This document shows, piece after piece, positions 28,160 to 38,900 of a stretch of DNA of 64,000 nt; positions within the stretch are counted from its first letter, which is position 1, and each line of letters starts with the position of its first letter. The position numbers and the translations under genes were made by a program. The notes beneath the pieces were generated by a model. That model was not told the DNA's origin and ran no database searches. It saw only the letters and a list, made by a program, of their open reading frames with translations. Location of the stretch: NCBI RefSeq assembly GCF_028623165.1, contig NZ_CP117768.1, forward strand, positions 2,170,001 to 2,234,000. The letters run 5' to 3'. The DNA comes from Nostoc sp. UHCC 0926. Lineage in GTDB: Bacteria > Cyanobacteriota > Cyanobacteriia > Cyanobacteriales > Nostocaceae.

Positions 28160-28611
28160 ATTTACGTTATGCACACTGACGTAAATCATCACATGGATTT
28201 GCGAAAAACTCAACTATTCCCCTTCCCTCACTGACTTTCAGTCAGTTATGCTCGTGGAATGTTTCGTTTTTCGCCCTCGATTCATCTCGCCGCCAAATCA
28301 CAGATTATGGCGGGAGCCTTCTCTCCGATTTAGGTAAAAAGAGAAGAAAGACTTAATAAGTTCTGTTTTGCCTTTTTACTTTTGCCTTCTCGCACTTGAT
28401 TTGATAGAAGGATGAAATTAAAAGTGTGTAGGCGTAGCCCATCGGAAACATTGCCTACACATCAACTTAGATAATTGCCTACATTCTCATATTAATTTAC
28501 CAAAATCAGTAATCTCCGCCTTGAACTCAACCACTGAATAGTAGCAACAAGCTATAGGAATCCGATTTGATTTTTGAACAAAATAAACAAAAACAGCAAC
28601 ATTCAAGCTTA

Positions 28612-28787
28612 GAACTCGGAAGTTGAGCCTCTGAACTCGGAAGTTGAGCCTCTGAACTCGGAAGTTGAGCCTCTGAACTCGGAAGTTGAGCCTCTGAACT
28701 CGGAAGTTGAGCCTTTGAACTCGGAAGTTGAGCCTCTGAACTCGGAAGTTGAGCCTTTGAACTTGGAAGTTGAGCCTTTGAACTCGA
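28612..28787. repeat. 21-bp tandem repeat, eight full copies
   Basis: The unit GAACTCGGAAGTTGAGCCT plus CT (or TT) starts at 28612, 28633, 28654, 28675, 28696, 28717, 28738 and 28759, with a partial ninth at 28780. Copies are nearly identical. One plus-strand frame is open through the array (heptapeptide NSEVEPL) but has a stop just before it and no start codon, so it is probably not translated. Confidence 0.95.
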
Positions 28788-28804
28788 AATGTCCGGTTGA
28801 GAAA

Positions 28805-29710
28805 CTAAAATCCTAATTTTTCCAACACTGGCTTTGTGGAAACAACGTGGCGTTCTAAACCCAGTTCTTTTGGACTAACCCCAAGTGCCAAAGCAATCAA
28901 CTGGGGTAAATGCAACACTGGTAAACCTAACTTTTGCTCAACAACCTTTTCCACTTCAGGCTGACGCGAATCTAAATTTAAGTGGCACAGTGGACAAGGC
29001 GTAACTATACAGTCAGCACCAGATGTCAAGGCGTCCTGAATATGCATCCCCGCCATTTTGAAAGATTGGGTAGTGGCATAACTAGCAAGGGGCCAACCAC
29101 AACATTGCGTCCGACCTCGGTAATAAATTGGTGTTGCACCCACCGCCCGAAACATATTTTCCATCGCTTCCGGTTGGAAGGGGTCGTCATAGGGCATAGA
29201 TTTTTGGGCACGGAGGAGATAACAGCCATAAAAAGCCGCGCATTTTAATCCAGTTAACTTCCGGGTGACACGTTTGGTAATTTCCTCTAAACCGTAATCT
29301 GTTACCAAGGCGTAGAGGAGATGTTTTACGTCGGTACTGCCGCGATAAGGTGAACAGCCTTCTTTGTGCAGCAAGCCATTAACCTGTTGAATGTAGCTAG
29401 GGTCAGAAGTCTGGCATTCTTTCAGGTGTTCGTTGACGTGACCGATAACACCTTGACAAGTGCTGCAATGGGTAAGTAAGGGCAAATTTAATTCTTCTGC
29501 TAGGGTAATATTTCTGGCGTTGACTGTATCTTCTAGCAGTTGGGAATCTTCTTTAAATGTGCCAGAACCGCAGCAAGCAGCTTTTTTAAGTTCAACTAGT
29601 TCAATACCCAGTGCTTGGGTAAGCGCTTGAGTTGACTGGTAAAGTTCCCGACAGGCCCCTTGGGCAACACAACCGGGGAAGTAAGCGTATTTCAGGGTGT
29701 GAGATAGCAT
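28805..29710 (-). CDS. HdrB-like protein with two CCG (cysteine-rich) domains
   Basis: 301 residues. Two cysteine-rich CCG motifs are visible: [13 protein letters not shown] (about 41-53) with [10 protein letters not shown], and [12 protein letters not shown] with [12 protein letters not shown]. This is the pattern of heterodisulfide reductase subunit B and of the SdhE/SdhC-like subunit of some succinate:quinone reductases, where it binds a special 4Fe-4S cluster. Cyanobacteria lack methanogenic heterodisulfide, so it probably works as a redox or succinate dehydrogenase-type subunit; this is inference. No SdhA/SdhB neighbour. Confidence 0.85.
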   Translation of the reverse strand: MLSHTLKYAYFPGCVAQGACRELYQSTQALTQALGIELVELKKAACCGSGTFKEDSQLLEDTVNARNITLAEELNLPLLTHCSTCQGVIGHVNEHLKECQTSDPSYIQQVNGLLHKEGCSPYRGSTDVKHLLYALVTDYGLEEITKRVTRKLTGLKCAAFYGCYLLRAQKSMPYDDPFQPEAMENMFRAVGATPIYYRGRTQCCGWPLASYATTQSFKMAGMHIQDALTSGADCIVTPCPLCHLNLDSRQPEVEKVVEQKLGLPVLHLPQLIALALGVSPKELGLERHVVSTKPVLEKLGF

Positions 29711-30130
29711 AGAAATATGTTTGGGTTAGAGCGATCGCTCTAAACAATAACTGTTTTATCATCCCTTGTTAGCACCGAAGTTATGATGTTTGACGTTCAA
29801 CGACCCTTTAACCGTCTAGGTTCAAAGTCGCAACATCTACATATTCTTAATTGCTAGCAAGGCTGTAAATACTGATAGAGACATTGTAAAAAATTTTAGC
29901 AATAATTGGAAAACCGAAGCATTTACACGGTATCGGCGATGACGTAGCCCGCTCCATTGCCCAAGTGTTAAGAGAAAACTTACCCTATTCTTTTTAGAAG
30001 AAAGGTTTTCTAACAGAAAAACCCTTGGTAGTATGCGGGCGATCGCGCTTGACGATAAGATGTATATGCTCAAAACAATGTCTCCTCTAAAGGGTAGATC
30101 CTCGCAACTGGTTAAGGACTTTTATTATTT
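29711..30130. other. Intergenic region between the HdrB-like gene and acpP
   Basis: No credible gene. Contains several GCGATCGC-like sites and the acpP leader; AAGGA lies about 12 bases before the acpP ATG. No clear promoter boxes assigned. Confidence 0.5.
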
Positions 30131-30385
30131 ATGAGCCAAACGGAACTTTTTGAAAAGGTCAAGAAAATCGTCACCGAACAATTGAGCGTTGACGACCCTG
30201 CCAAAATCACACCCCAGTCCAAGTTTATGGACGATCTAGGAGCAGATTCCTTAGATACCGTTGAACTGGTGATGGCCTTGGAAGAAGAATTTGATATCGA
30301 AATACCCGACGAAGCTGCCGAGCAGATTATATCGGTTCAAGACGCAGTAGATTACATCAATAACAAAGTTACCGCATCAGCTTAA
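30131..30385 (+). CDS. acpP: Acyl carrier protein
   Basis: 84 residues, acidic, four-helix. The phosphopantetheine attachment serine lies in [21 protein letters not shown] carries the growing chain in fatty acid synthesis. fabF lies downstream on the same strand, the usual acpP-fabF order, but separated by a 447-base repeat-filled gap. Confidence 0.97.
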   Translation: MSQTELFEKVKKIVTEQLSVDDPAKITPQSKFMDDLGADSLDTVELVMALEEEFDIEIPDEAAEQIISVQDAVDYINNKVTASA

Positions 30386-30832
30386 AAAAAGTTTTGAGTC
30401 ACCGTTGGCCCTTGGCGTCTCACGCCACTTGACGCCAGTCCGCTCAAGTCGGGAGACCCGCCCACACGGCTGGCTCCTCTACTTGGGGAAACCCCAGACG
30501 CAAGGGTAGCGTAGCGTTAACGACGTAGGAGCGTCTGACTCGCTACCGCTTCGCTATCGCCCTTGGCGTCTCCCCTTCTCACATTGGGAGAGGCTAGCGC
30601 CGAGGGAGAAGTTCAGATGGCTTTGTCTTACACCCTCTGGGCATCTACGGCAAAAACCGCTGCTTTGACTTTTAACTGAGTGCTGAGTAGTTAAAAGTTT
30701 AGAAGTTAGAGTTTTAGGAGGCAAAAGTTTGGAGTTTTCTCCATCTTCGGCTGCTTCCAAAACTCAGAACTCAGGACTTGAAACTCAGCACTGTTTAATG
30801 CCTGCTGCTTTTTCGCCATTTTTAACTGAATC
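30386..30832. repeat. Repeat-rich spacer between acpP and fabF
   Basis: No gene. About 230 bases of GC-rich mosaic repeats (GGCGTCTC, TAGCGTAGCG, CCGCTTCGCTA and similar) of the kind scattered in Nostoc genomes, with several overlapping hairpins, followed by AACTCAGAACTCAGGACTT-type short repeats before the fabF start. Confidence 0.75.
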
Positions 30833-32083
30833 ATGACAGATCATACACGTAAACGCGTTGTTGTAACTGGTGTTGGCGCGATTACACCTATAGGTAATAC
30901 AGCAACAGAATATTGGAACGGATTATTAAGTGGACGCAATGGCATTGACTACATCACACTTTTTGATGCGTCTCGCCATGATTGCCGCATTGCTGGTGAG
31001 GTGAAAAACTTCGATCCACATGATTACTTGGAGCGCAAAGAGGCCAAGCGCATGGATCGATTTGCTCAATTTGGGGTTGCGACAGCAAAACAGGCTCTAT
31101 CTAACGCCCAGTTAGTGATCAATGAACTGAATGCAGAACAGGTAGGTGTGATGATCGGTTCTGGCGTTGGTGGGATTAAGGTATTAGAAGACCAGCAAAC
31201 TATCTACCTCAACCGTGGCCCCGATCGCTGTAGTCCATTCATGATCCCGATGATGATCGCCAATATGGCGGCAGGATTAACGGCAATTCACACGGGTGCT
31301 AAAGGGCCAAACTCCTGTCCTGTAACTGCCTGCGCTGCTGGCTCCAACGCCATAGGAGATGCTTTTCGTCTCATTCAAGGGGGATATGCCCAGGCGATGA
31401 TTTGCGGAGGAACGGAGTCAGCTGTCACACCATTGTCGATAGCTGGGTTCGCCGCCTGCAAGGCACTCTCTTTTCGCAATGATGACCCAGCTCATGCTTG
31501 CCGTCCCTTTGACCGCGATCGCAACGGATTTGTTTTGGGTGAAGGTTCAGGAATTTTAATTCTAGAAGAACTGCAACACGCCATCAGTCGCGGCGCTCAC
31601 ATTTATGCCGAAATGATCGGCTATGGGATGACCTGTGACGCCTACCATATCACCTCCCCCGTCCCTGGTGGACTCGGAGCAGCTAGAGCGATAGAACTGG
31701 CCCTCAAGGATGCCAGTATAACTCCCGAACAAATCAGCTATATTAATGCCCACGGCACTAGCACCCCAGCTAATGATTCAACTGAAACCTCAGCAATCAA
31801 AAAAGCCTTGGGAGAACATGCCTATAAGGTGGCAATTAGCTCCACCAAATCGATGACAGGTCATTTATTGGGCGGTTCTGGAGGTATTGAAGCAGTGGCA
31901 ACAGTACTAGCGATCGCTAATGACCAAATTCCACCGACAATCAATCTGGAAAATCCCGATCCTGAGTGTGACTTAGATTACGTGCCTAACTCTAGCCGCG
32001 CTCAAAAAGTTGAGGTGGCAATATCCAATTCTTTTGGGTTTGGCGGTCATAATGTCACACTGGCCTTTAAGAAATACCTCTAA
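30833..32083 (+). CDS. fabF: 3-oxoacyl-[acyl-carrier-protein] synthase II
   Basis: 416 residues, full length. It condenses malonyl-ACP with acyl-ACP. The catalytic triad contexts are the Cys in VTACAAGSNAIG, the first His in INAHGTSTPANDSTE and the second in STKSMTGHLLGGSGG. The C-terminus SNSFGFGGHNVTLAF is standard. Follows acpP. Confidence 0.97.
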   Translation: MTDHTRKRVVVTGVGAITPIGNTATEYWNGLLSGRNGIDYITLFDASRHDCRIAGEVKNFDPHDYLERKEAKRMDRFAQFGVATAKQALSNAQLVINELNAEQVGVMIGSGVGGIKVLEDQQTIYLNRGPDRCSPFMIPMMIANMAAGLTAIHTGAKGPNSCPVTACAAGSNAIGDAFRLIQGGYAQAMICGGTESAVTPLSIAGFAACKALSFRNDDPAHACRPFDRDRNGFVLGEGSGILILEELQHAISRGAHIYAEMIGYGMTCDAYHITSPVPGGLGAARAIELALKDASITPEQISYINAHGTSTPANDSTETSAIKKALGEHAYKVAISSTKSMTGHLLGGSGGIEAVATVLAIANDQIPPTINLENPDPECDLDYVPNSSRAQKVEVAISNSFGFGGHNVTLAFKKYL

Positions 32084-32219
32084 AAATTTCCCATTTTATT
32101 GCTGGTCGGCTCTCCTGAGATGACTGTGCCAAAAGTATGATAGATATCATTCCGCTATAACTGAAGCGTTCAGCATGACCCAATTATCAGCTTGATTTAT
32201 CACCAGAAACTCAGGAGAT

Positions 32220-32243
32220 CCCGCTTGTCCATCGACAAGCGGG
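32220..32243 (+). promoter_or_regulatory. Stable hairpin in the leader between fabF and transketolase
   Basis: A 10-bp perfect GC-rich stem (CCCGCTTGTC/GACAAGCGGG) with a 4-base loop lies 92 bases before the transketolase start. No T tract follows, so it is not a simple terminator; it may be a processed leader structure or a fabF 3' end. Confidence 0.5.
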
Positions 32244-32335
32244 AGTGGGATGATGAGGATACTGTGGGGAATCTAAAATAACCCCAGCAAGAGAAGCTAC
32301 GAAGAGTGCTAACCCGTCGTTAAAAACAAGAGATT

Positions 32336-34363
32336 ATGACTGTTGCAACCCAATCCGCCAAACAATTGTCCGTCGAAGAACTGGCTATTAACTCGATCCG
32401 CTTCTTGGCTATTGATGCCGTAGAAAAAGCAAAATCGGGACACCCAGGACTACCAATGGGCGCGGCTCCGATGGCTTTTGTCCTCTGGGATCGTTTTTTG
32501 AAGTTTAATCCCAAGAATCCCAAATGGTTCAACCGCGATCGCTTTGTCTTGTCTGCCGGTCATGGCTCGATGTTACAGTACGCCCTGCTGTTCCTGACAG
32601 GCTACGATAGCGTCAGCATTGAAGATATCAAGCAATTCCGTCAATGGGAGTCAAAAACCCCTGGACACCCCGAAAACTTCATGACCCCAGGCGTGGAAGT
32701 CACCACTGGCCCACTAGGTCAAGGAATTGCCAATGGAGTCGGTTTAGCGATCGCGGAGGCGCACCTGGCCGCTAAATTTAACAAACCCGATGCCAAGATT
32801 GTTGACCATTACACCTACGTGATTGTGGGTGACGGTTGCAACATGGAAGGAATTTCTGGTGAAGCTTGTTCTTTTGCAGGACACTTGGGATTAGGCAAAC
32901 TCATCGCTCTGTACGACGACAACCACATCTCCATCGACGGTTCCACTGATGTGGCATTCACCGAAGATGTTTCCAAGCGATTTGAAGCTTACGGCTGGCA
33001 CGTCCAACACGTCGAGGACGGCAATACCGATTTAGAAGCGATCGCCAAAGCAATTGAAGCAGCCAAAGCTGTTACCGATAAGCCTTCTTTCATCAAGGTA
33101 ACAACCATTATTGGTTACGGTTCCCCCAATAAAGCAAACACTGCTGGTGTTCACGGCGCTGCCCTTGGTGGAGACGAAATAGCACTGACTCGGAAAAATT
33201 TGGGTTGGGAATACGAGCCTTTCGTAGTCCCAGAAGAAGCCCTCAACCACACCCGCAAAGCAGTAGAACGTGGTGCAGGTTACGAAACCGAATGGAACAA
33301 GACTTTTGCAGACTACAAAGCTAAGTATGCCCAAGAAGCGGCTGACTTTGAACGCTACATAAGCAGCAAGCTGCCCGATGGTTGGGATAAAGTACTACCC
33401 ACCTACACCCCAGAAGACAAAGGACTGCCCACCCGCAAACACTCAGAAAATTGCCTCAACAAACTAGCGGCAGTTTTACCTGAATTGATTGGTGGTTCGG
33501 CTGACTTGACCCACTCCAACCTTACCGAAGTCAAGGGCAAAGGCGACTTTCAAAAAGGGCACTACGAAAACCCCAACATCCACTTTGGTGTACGGGAACA
33601 TGCAATGGGCGCAATCTGTAATGGGATAGCCCTGCACGCTTCGGGATTAATTCCCTACGGTGCTACTTTCTTGATCTTCACAGATTATATGCGTGCTGCC
33701 ATCCGCTTATCCGCGCTTTCCCAAGCTGGGGTGATTTGGGTGATGACCCACGATTCCATTGGACAAGGTGAAGATGGCCCCACGCACCAACCCATTGAAA
33801 CTGTGGCTTCCTTGCGAGCCATTCCTAATTTAACCGTGTTTCGTCCCGCAGACGGTAATGAAACCTCTGGCGCTTATAAAATAGCGATCGAGAAGGCGAA
33901 GCAAAATGCTCCTACCCTGTTGGCATTCACCCGTCAAAATGTCCCGAACTTGGCAGGTACATCGGTTGAGGGCGTGGCGAAGGGTGGATACACAGTGGTG
34001 GATAGCGAAGGTACACCTGATATCATTTTGATTGGCACTGGTTCAGAATTGAGCCTCGCCGTCAGCGCAGCCGAAAAACTCACGGCTGAAGGCAAGAAAG
34101 TCCGTGTTGTCTCGCTACCTTCATGGGAACTGTTTGAAGCACAGGATGCGGCTTATAGAGAGTCCATTTTGCCGAAAGCTGTCACCAAGCGTTTGTCTGT
34201 AGAAGCTGCTAGCAGTTTCGGTTGGCACAAGTACGTAGGTACTGAAGGCGATTGCGTTAGTATTGATCGCTTTGGTGCTTCGGCTCCAGGCAATGTTTGT
34301 CTAGAGAAGTTTGGCTTTAGTGTTGATAATGTGTTCGCTAAAGCTAAACAATTGTTGGGTTAA
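32336..34363 (+). CDS. tkt: Transketolase
   Basis: 675 residues, full length. Thiamine-diphosphate enzyme of the Calvin cycle and pentose phosphate pathway. Seen: the [14 protein letters not shown] start domain, the ThDP motif [32 protein letters not shown] (GDG...N), the pyrimidine domain with [18 protein letters not shown] and [18 protein letters not shown], and the C-terminal domain. Well-formed, alone in its unit, followed by a terminator. Confidence 0.97.
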   Translation: MTVATQSAKQLSVEELAINSIRFLAIDAVEKAKSGHPGLPMGAAPMAFVLWDRFLKFNPKNPKWFNRDRFVLSAGHGSMLQYALLFLTGYDSVSIEDIKQFRQWESKTPGHPENFMTPGVEVTTGPLGQGIANGVGLAIAEAHLAAKFNKPDAKIVDHYTYVIVGDGCNMEGISGEACSFAGHLGLGKLIALYDDNHISIDGSTDVAFTEDVSKRFEAYGWHVQHVEDGNTDLEAIAKAIEAAKAVTDKPSFIKVTTIIGYGSPNKANTAGVHGAALGGDEIALTRKNLGWEYEPFVVPEEALNHTRKAVERGAGYETEWNKTFADYKAKYAQEAADFERYISSKLPDGWDKVLPTYTPEDKGLPTRKHSENCLNKLAAVLPELIGGSADLTHSNLTEVKGKGDFQKGHYENPNIHFGVREHAMGAICNGIALHASGLIPYGATFLIFTDYMRAAIRLSALSQAGVIWVMTHDSIGQGEDGPTHQPIETVASLRAIPNLTVFRPADGNETSGAYKIAIEKAKQNAPTLLAFTRQNVPNLAGTSVEGVAKGGYTVVDSEGTPDIILIGTGSELSLAVSAAEKLTAEGKKVRVVSLPSWELFEAQDAAYRESILPKAVTKRLSVEAASSFGWHKYVGTEGDCVSIDRFGASAPGNVCLEKFGFSVDNVFAKAKQLLG

Positions 34364-34393
34364 TAGCAACAGAATATTCTCAAAATTGTGTGG

Positions 34394-34420
34394 GGTGGGC
34401 ATCTTGCCCGCCTTTTTTTT
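34394..34420 (+). terminator. Rho-independent terminator of transketolase
   Basis: GGTGGGC, loop ATCTT, GCCCGCC (one G-T pair) followed by eight Ts, 31 bases after the stop. Confidence 0.92.
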
Positions 34421-34486
34421 ACGCAGAGGAGCGCTGAGGAGGATTGTTTATAATTTGCGTAATTAGTTGATGAACGAGGGAAAATT

Positions 34487-34762
34487 ATGCAGGAACTTTC
34501 GAGGGAGAAAGAAGAACTTCTAGCTCGGATTAGAAAAATACTAGAACATTTAATGCAAAAGGATAGTAGCTATCAGTATTACTTAGATAAAAATAAAGCT
34601 ATTCAAATGATATTTAAATATTATTCAGAGAAAGTTTCTATGGAGGAACTAGAAGCTATGTCTGATTTCAGATTAACAGGGTTTGTTGAGGGAGATATGA
34701 TGACTTTGTTATTGATTGAGGGGGAAGATGATATAGACCTGAAAGCAACCCCTTATGGTTAG
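34487..34762 (+). CDS. Hypothetical small protein, 91 aa
   Basis: Helical and charged: SREKEELLARIRKILEHLMQ, then YYLDKNKAIQMIFKYYSEKVSMEELEAMSDFRLTGFVEG. Preceded by a purine-rich GAGGGAAAATT. No family recognised. It is on the strand of, and just before, the AAA/protease pair but lies upstream of their palindrome, so it is probably a separate unit. Confidence 0.5.
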   Translation: MQELSREKEELLARIRKILEHLMQKDSSYQYYLDKNKAIQMIFKYYSEKVSMEELEAMSDFRLTGFVEGDMMTLLLIEGEDDIDLKATPYG

Positions 34763-34863
34763 ATATGTTAAATTCCTAAGCAGCAGCATGATTTTTCATT
34801 TACATAACTTAATATAATGATTAGGGACAAGGCGATCGCGTTATAATTTTCAATGCACTATAG

Positions 34864-34887
34864 AATATAGTACTATAGTACTATATT
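34864..34887. promoter_or_regulatory. Perfect 24-bp palindrome upstream of the AAA ATPase gene (candidate operator)
   Basis: AATATAGTACTATAGTACTATATT-type sequence: a perfect inverted repeat over 24 bases, internally made of the 8-mer ATAGTACT repeated. It lies 34 bases before the ATG, where a repressor dimer would block transcription. No repressor gene is adjacent, so the binding factor, or autoregulation by the system itself, is unknown. Confidence 0.6.
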
Positions 34888-34920
34888 AATCAAAAATTAC
34901 TATTTATACTGAGAGGCAGT

Positions 34921-35922
34921 ATGAAAGCAGAGCTTCTCAAGAGATTTTTTAGAGCGATCGCTAGTTCAGATCAAGACGCGATTGATAAGCTTACATACCT
35001 AGTGATTGAGGAAGAACGCACTAAGGGGCATACTCTCTTAGCTGACCAGTTAGAAAATATCACTAAAAAAAGCCAGAAAGAGAAGCCTACTAACATCAGC
35101 AAACCTGCTTCTTCAATACCAGAAAACTTACAGACATTAACTGAATTACCAACTAGCAAGCGATTTAATCTTCCTTTAGTAACTATCATACCAAGGGATC
35201 ATTTGCGGCATCATATGGTGTTGCCAGAAAAAATTGAGAAACGTTTCTGCCGAATTGAACGTGAATATGCGGCAAGAGATAGGCTTGCTCATCATGGATT
35301 GCGTTACAGACAAAAAATTCTTTTATATGGGCCTCCTGGCTGTGGAAAGACGCTAGGAGCAGAACGTTTAGCTTGGAATACAGGATTACCACTGCTGAAA
35401 GTTCGGTTTGATGCAATGGTGTCGTCTTTTTTAGGGGAAACTGCAAGCAATTTGAGACTTGTATTTGAGGATGCTTCAAAAAATCCCTGCTTATTGTTTC
35501 TTGATGAATGTGACTCAATTGCTAAGACACGAGAAGACTCTCAAGAAGTAGGAGAAATTAAGCGAGTAGTCAATACATTTTTGCAAATTTTGGATGAGTA
35601 TCAACCGTCTTCAGGGCTTTTGGTAGCAGCAACGAATCTGAATAAATCTCTAGATACTGCCCTTTGGAGAAGATTTGATGACTTGATCGCAGTACCCAAA
35701 CCAGGAAAACAGGAGCTAGAATTTATACTAAAGGAAACATTATCTGCAATTGAAGTGGGATCTATCAACTGGCCAAGGATCATTGAGCAGATGAGAGATT
35801 TTTCTGCGGCTCAAGCTGTGAGGGTTGCACAAGATGCAGCTAAAAGAGCAATCATTGAGCGAGAGGAGCTAGTGATTCAAGAACACTTAGAAGAAGCGAT
35901 CACAGAAATCAAAGTTTCTTAG
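34921..35922 (+). CDS. ietA: AAA ATPase, IetA-like
   Basis: 333 residues. A helical N-terminus (1-75), then a linker and a classical AAA module: Walker A GPPGCGKT at about 137-144, Walker B LLFLDECD at about 193, sensor and arginine region VAATNLNKSLDTALWRRFDD, and a C-terminal helical lid. GAGAGG lies seven bases before the ATG. It is followed after 28 bases by a subtilisin-like protease. An AAA ATPase paired with a subtilase matches IetA/IetS, described first as an Agrobacterium plasmid stability system and later reported as anti-phage. Name applied by architecture, not by alignment. Confidence 0.82.
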   Translation: MKAELLKRFFRAIASSDQDAIDKLTYLVIEEERTKGHTLLADQLENITKKSQKEKPTNISKPASSIPENLQTLTELPTSKRFNLPLVTIIPRDHLRHHMVLPEKIEKRFCRIEREYAARDRLAHHGLRYRQKILLYGPPGCGKTLGAERLAWNTGLPLLKVRFDAMVSSFLGETASNLRLVFEDASKNPCLLFLDECDSIAKTREDSQEVGEIKRVVNTFLQILDEYQPSSGLLVAATNLNKSLDTALWRRFDDLIAVPKPGKQELEFILKETLSAIEVGSINWPRIIEQMRDFSAAQAVRVAQDAAKRAIIEREELVIQEHLEEAITEIKVS

Positions 35923-35950
35923 TATTAAATTTTGCTGTCTGGATAAATAA

Positions 35951-38900
35951 ATGGTTGAAAGTTCTCAGGGTTTTCCGCATATCGATCTTAGGTTGACAAC
36001 AGAAGGACGTGCTGCATCGCCACCAGGTGCATTCAGAAAAAATCCAATAACACTTGCTAATTTGGGTAATCGCCAAGAACATGGTAAGAAACTAAAGGTT
36101 TCAATAGAAACCCTAATATTTGATTGGCAAGATGCTCAAGAAAAACGCGAAGAAAAGAACAAATTTAAAGTTCTCTATCCTATCTCGCTTATTTTGAAGA
36201 TAGATCCTTCTTATTTCGATGCAGACGGACTTAGAACATTTGGCATTGAAGTAATTGCTGAATTGGAGGATGGATATATTCTTGGTATTTCCCTTGATAT
36301 AGAACTAAGTGAGTTCCAAAAAAAGATAGAAAAATTTATTAATAAAGAACGTGGTGGTAATAAAGTTGCACAAATTTGGGAAATTATAGATAGGAGTAGA
36401 AGGTCCGAATATATTCTTGCCCAAGATTTAATAGAACATTGGTATCAAGTTGAAGATGACCAGATATATACTGTTGATGTAGGAATATCTTGTCTTGGAA
36501 GTAATCCTTTATTTCCTAATTATCCAACAAGCAAGCCTCATGAAAGTGATGCTCAATTTTTTCAAAGAATCGATATTTGGATGAAAAAACGTCAATCAAT
36601 ATATCAACAATGGAATGAAATTAAGTCAACAAGAGAAAATCAATTTAAAGCCTTTATTCAAGAAAATAAAGGAATTTTCTTAAAGAATAGTGACGAAGAT
36701 ATTCCTAAGTTAGCCCAACTGCCAGATAGCTTTTCTTGCCGTATTCAAATATCAGGACAAGGTTTAAAAGATTTAATTTTTAATTTTCCATATATTTTCG
36801 AGATTAGTTTATACAATGAAAATTCAGAGAAATCTTCAATAAATAATAATCAAATATTTTCTCAAATAAAAGAATATTATACTACTAAATTTGATACTGA
36901 ACAAGAAATTAGTGAATTTCAGAAAAAATTAGTAAAACTTGTCACAGAAAATTTTGGAAATAAGCAAATTACTAATATCTGGGAAATTTTTGATGGAACT
37001 AAAAGACCAGAATATATTCTTTCCCCAGAATTAATGGAACATTGGAATAAAGTTAAAGATGACCAGATATATACTGTTGATGTAGGGTTATCCTGTATAG
37101 GAAATAAAGAGCAATTTACTGACTATCCAGTACAAAAAATTCATGAAAGTAACTCTCAGTTTATTCCGAGAGTTAATAACTGGATTAACCAACGTAATTT
37201 ATCCTATGAACAATGGGATAATATCAAATCTGAAATTGAGGAACAATTTCTAGATTTTGTTCAAGGTAAAGAATATAATGGAGTAATTATAAAAAATATT
37301 GATGGACATATTTCTAAATATGCTCATATACCAGACTGTTTCTTATGTAGAATTAAAATTTGCGGTAAAGGGATAAAAGATTTAGTTTTCAGTTTTCCGT
37401 ATATTTTTGATGTCAGTGAACCAAATGAATTTTTAGAACTTATTCAAAAAGAAAATTTATATGATGTTTTCTCCCCCTTATTTCAACTAGAGCCTCCAGA
37501 ATTTAACGCTCCCAAAGTATGTATTATAGATAGTGGGATTCAAGAAAGACATCCATTACTAAAAGCAGCGATTGACTCAGTAAACTCTATATCTTGGGTT
37601 CCTGGAGAGATAGATAAAACTGCTGATTATGTTAATGGTGGACACGGAACTAGTGTAGCCGGTGCTGTTCTTTATCCAAGAACTATACCTCGTACAGAAA
37701 GTAAAAAATGTATTTTCTGGATTCAAAATGCAAGAGTTTTAGATAAAAAATGTAAATTACCTAAGCAACTATTTCCACCTAATCTTCTAGATGAGATTGT
37801 AGGAATTTACCAAACACAAGCAGGAACAAGATTATTTAATCATTCTATCAATGCTTCTGTTCCTTGTAGAACTCGATATATGAGTGCTTGGGCATCAGCT
37901 ATTGATAATTTAACATGGCAAAATGATATTCTCTTTATTGTCTCAGCAGGAAACTTACCTCTAGATGGTAAAATTGGCTTTACAAGATTATCTGTCAAAG
38001 AACATCTTGCTGCAAATCGAATATATCCAGATTATTTACTGGATAGTTCTTGTAGAATTGCTGATCCAGCACAAAGTTTTCAAGCTTTAACGGTTGGCTC
38101 TATTGCTTTGAATTCTTATCATGTACCACCTTATTATTCGATTGCACAGAAAGATAAACCCTCCGCTTTTTCGTGCTGTGGATTAGGAATTTGGGAGACG
38201 ATTAAACCGGAAGTAGTTGAGTATGGTGGAGATTTAGTAATAGATGAAGGTTTACCACCAAATATTACTTTTCCTAAAGATGTTTGTCCCGAATTAGTAA
38301 GATCAACTTTGAACGGTGGCCCAGCGATTGGGGCTGATAAAGTTGGTACTTCTTTTGCAGTACCCAAAGTAAGCCATATTGCTGCACGTCTTGCTGCTGA
38401 GTTACCTAATGAAAGTTGCCTTCTTTACCGTGCATTAATAGTACAATCAGCAAGATGGCCAGAATGGATAGTGGGATATGGTGGCGATAAACTGCACATC
38501 CTACGTCAAATTGGTTATGGTCTTCCCGATGTTGATCGTGCTTTGGGTAATGCTCCCAATAGAATCACTTTGATGACAACAGGAGAGCGCCGTATTGTAG
38601 CTAAACAAGCTCATGTTTACCAAGTAAAACTCCCAGAAAAATTACGTTCTCAAGGAGAGTCATTTAAGATTTTTCTGGAGGTTACTTTATCGTACAAAGC
38701 CCAACCACGTCGAACCCGTAGAAATCGCCGAAAATATCTTTCAACTTGGCTTGATTGGGAATGTAGTAAAAAAGGAGAAGATCCAGAACTTTTTAAGGCT
38801 AGAGTTTTGGAAGAGTTTGTTGCTCCAGAAGATGCAGAGAAGGGAGAAGGTCTTTTTAAATGGATGCTCGGCAAACAAAATCATCACGGAATAATTAAAG

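Larger units (their letters stand above)
26893..28340 (-). mobile_element. IS200/IS605-family element of the IS1341 type (tnpB only)
   Basis: A tnpB gene is framed by typical subterminal hairpins. At the right end CCGCTAATCAGG pairs with CCTGATATAGCGG (26909-26937), overlapping the tnpB stop. At the left end ACTGACT/AGTCAGT near 28230-28248 and CCGCCA/TGGCGG near 28290-28318 are seen. No tnpA gene is present, so movement would need TnpA in trans. The exact outer ends are approximate because target sites cannot be read without an empty-site comparison. Confidence 0.8.

Noticed and set aside
28612..28800. CRISPR array
   Set aside because: The 21-bp copies are directly adjacent with no variable spacers, so this is a tandem repeat; no cas genes are nearby.
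30554..30760. 68-residue minus-strand ORF between acpP and fabF
   Set aside because: Composed of GC-rich mosaic repeats; not protein-like.
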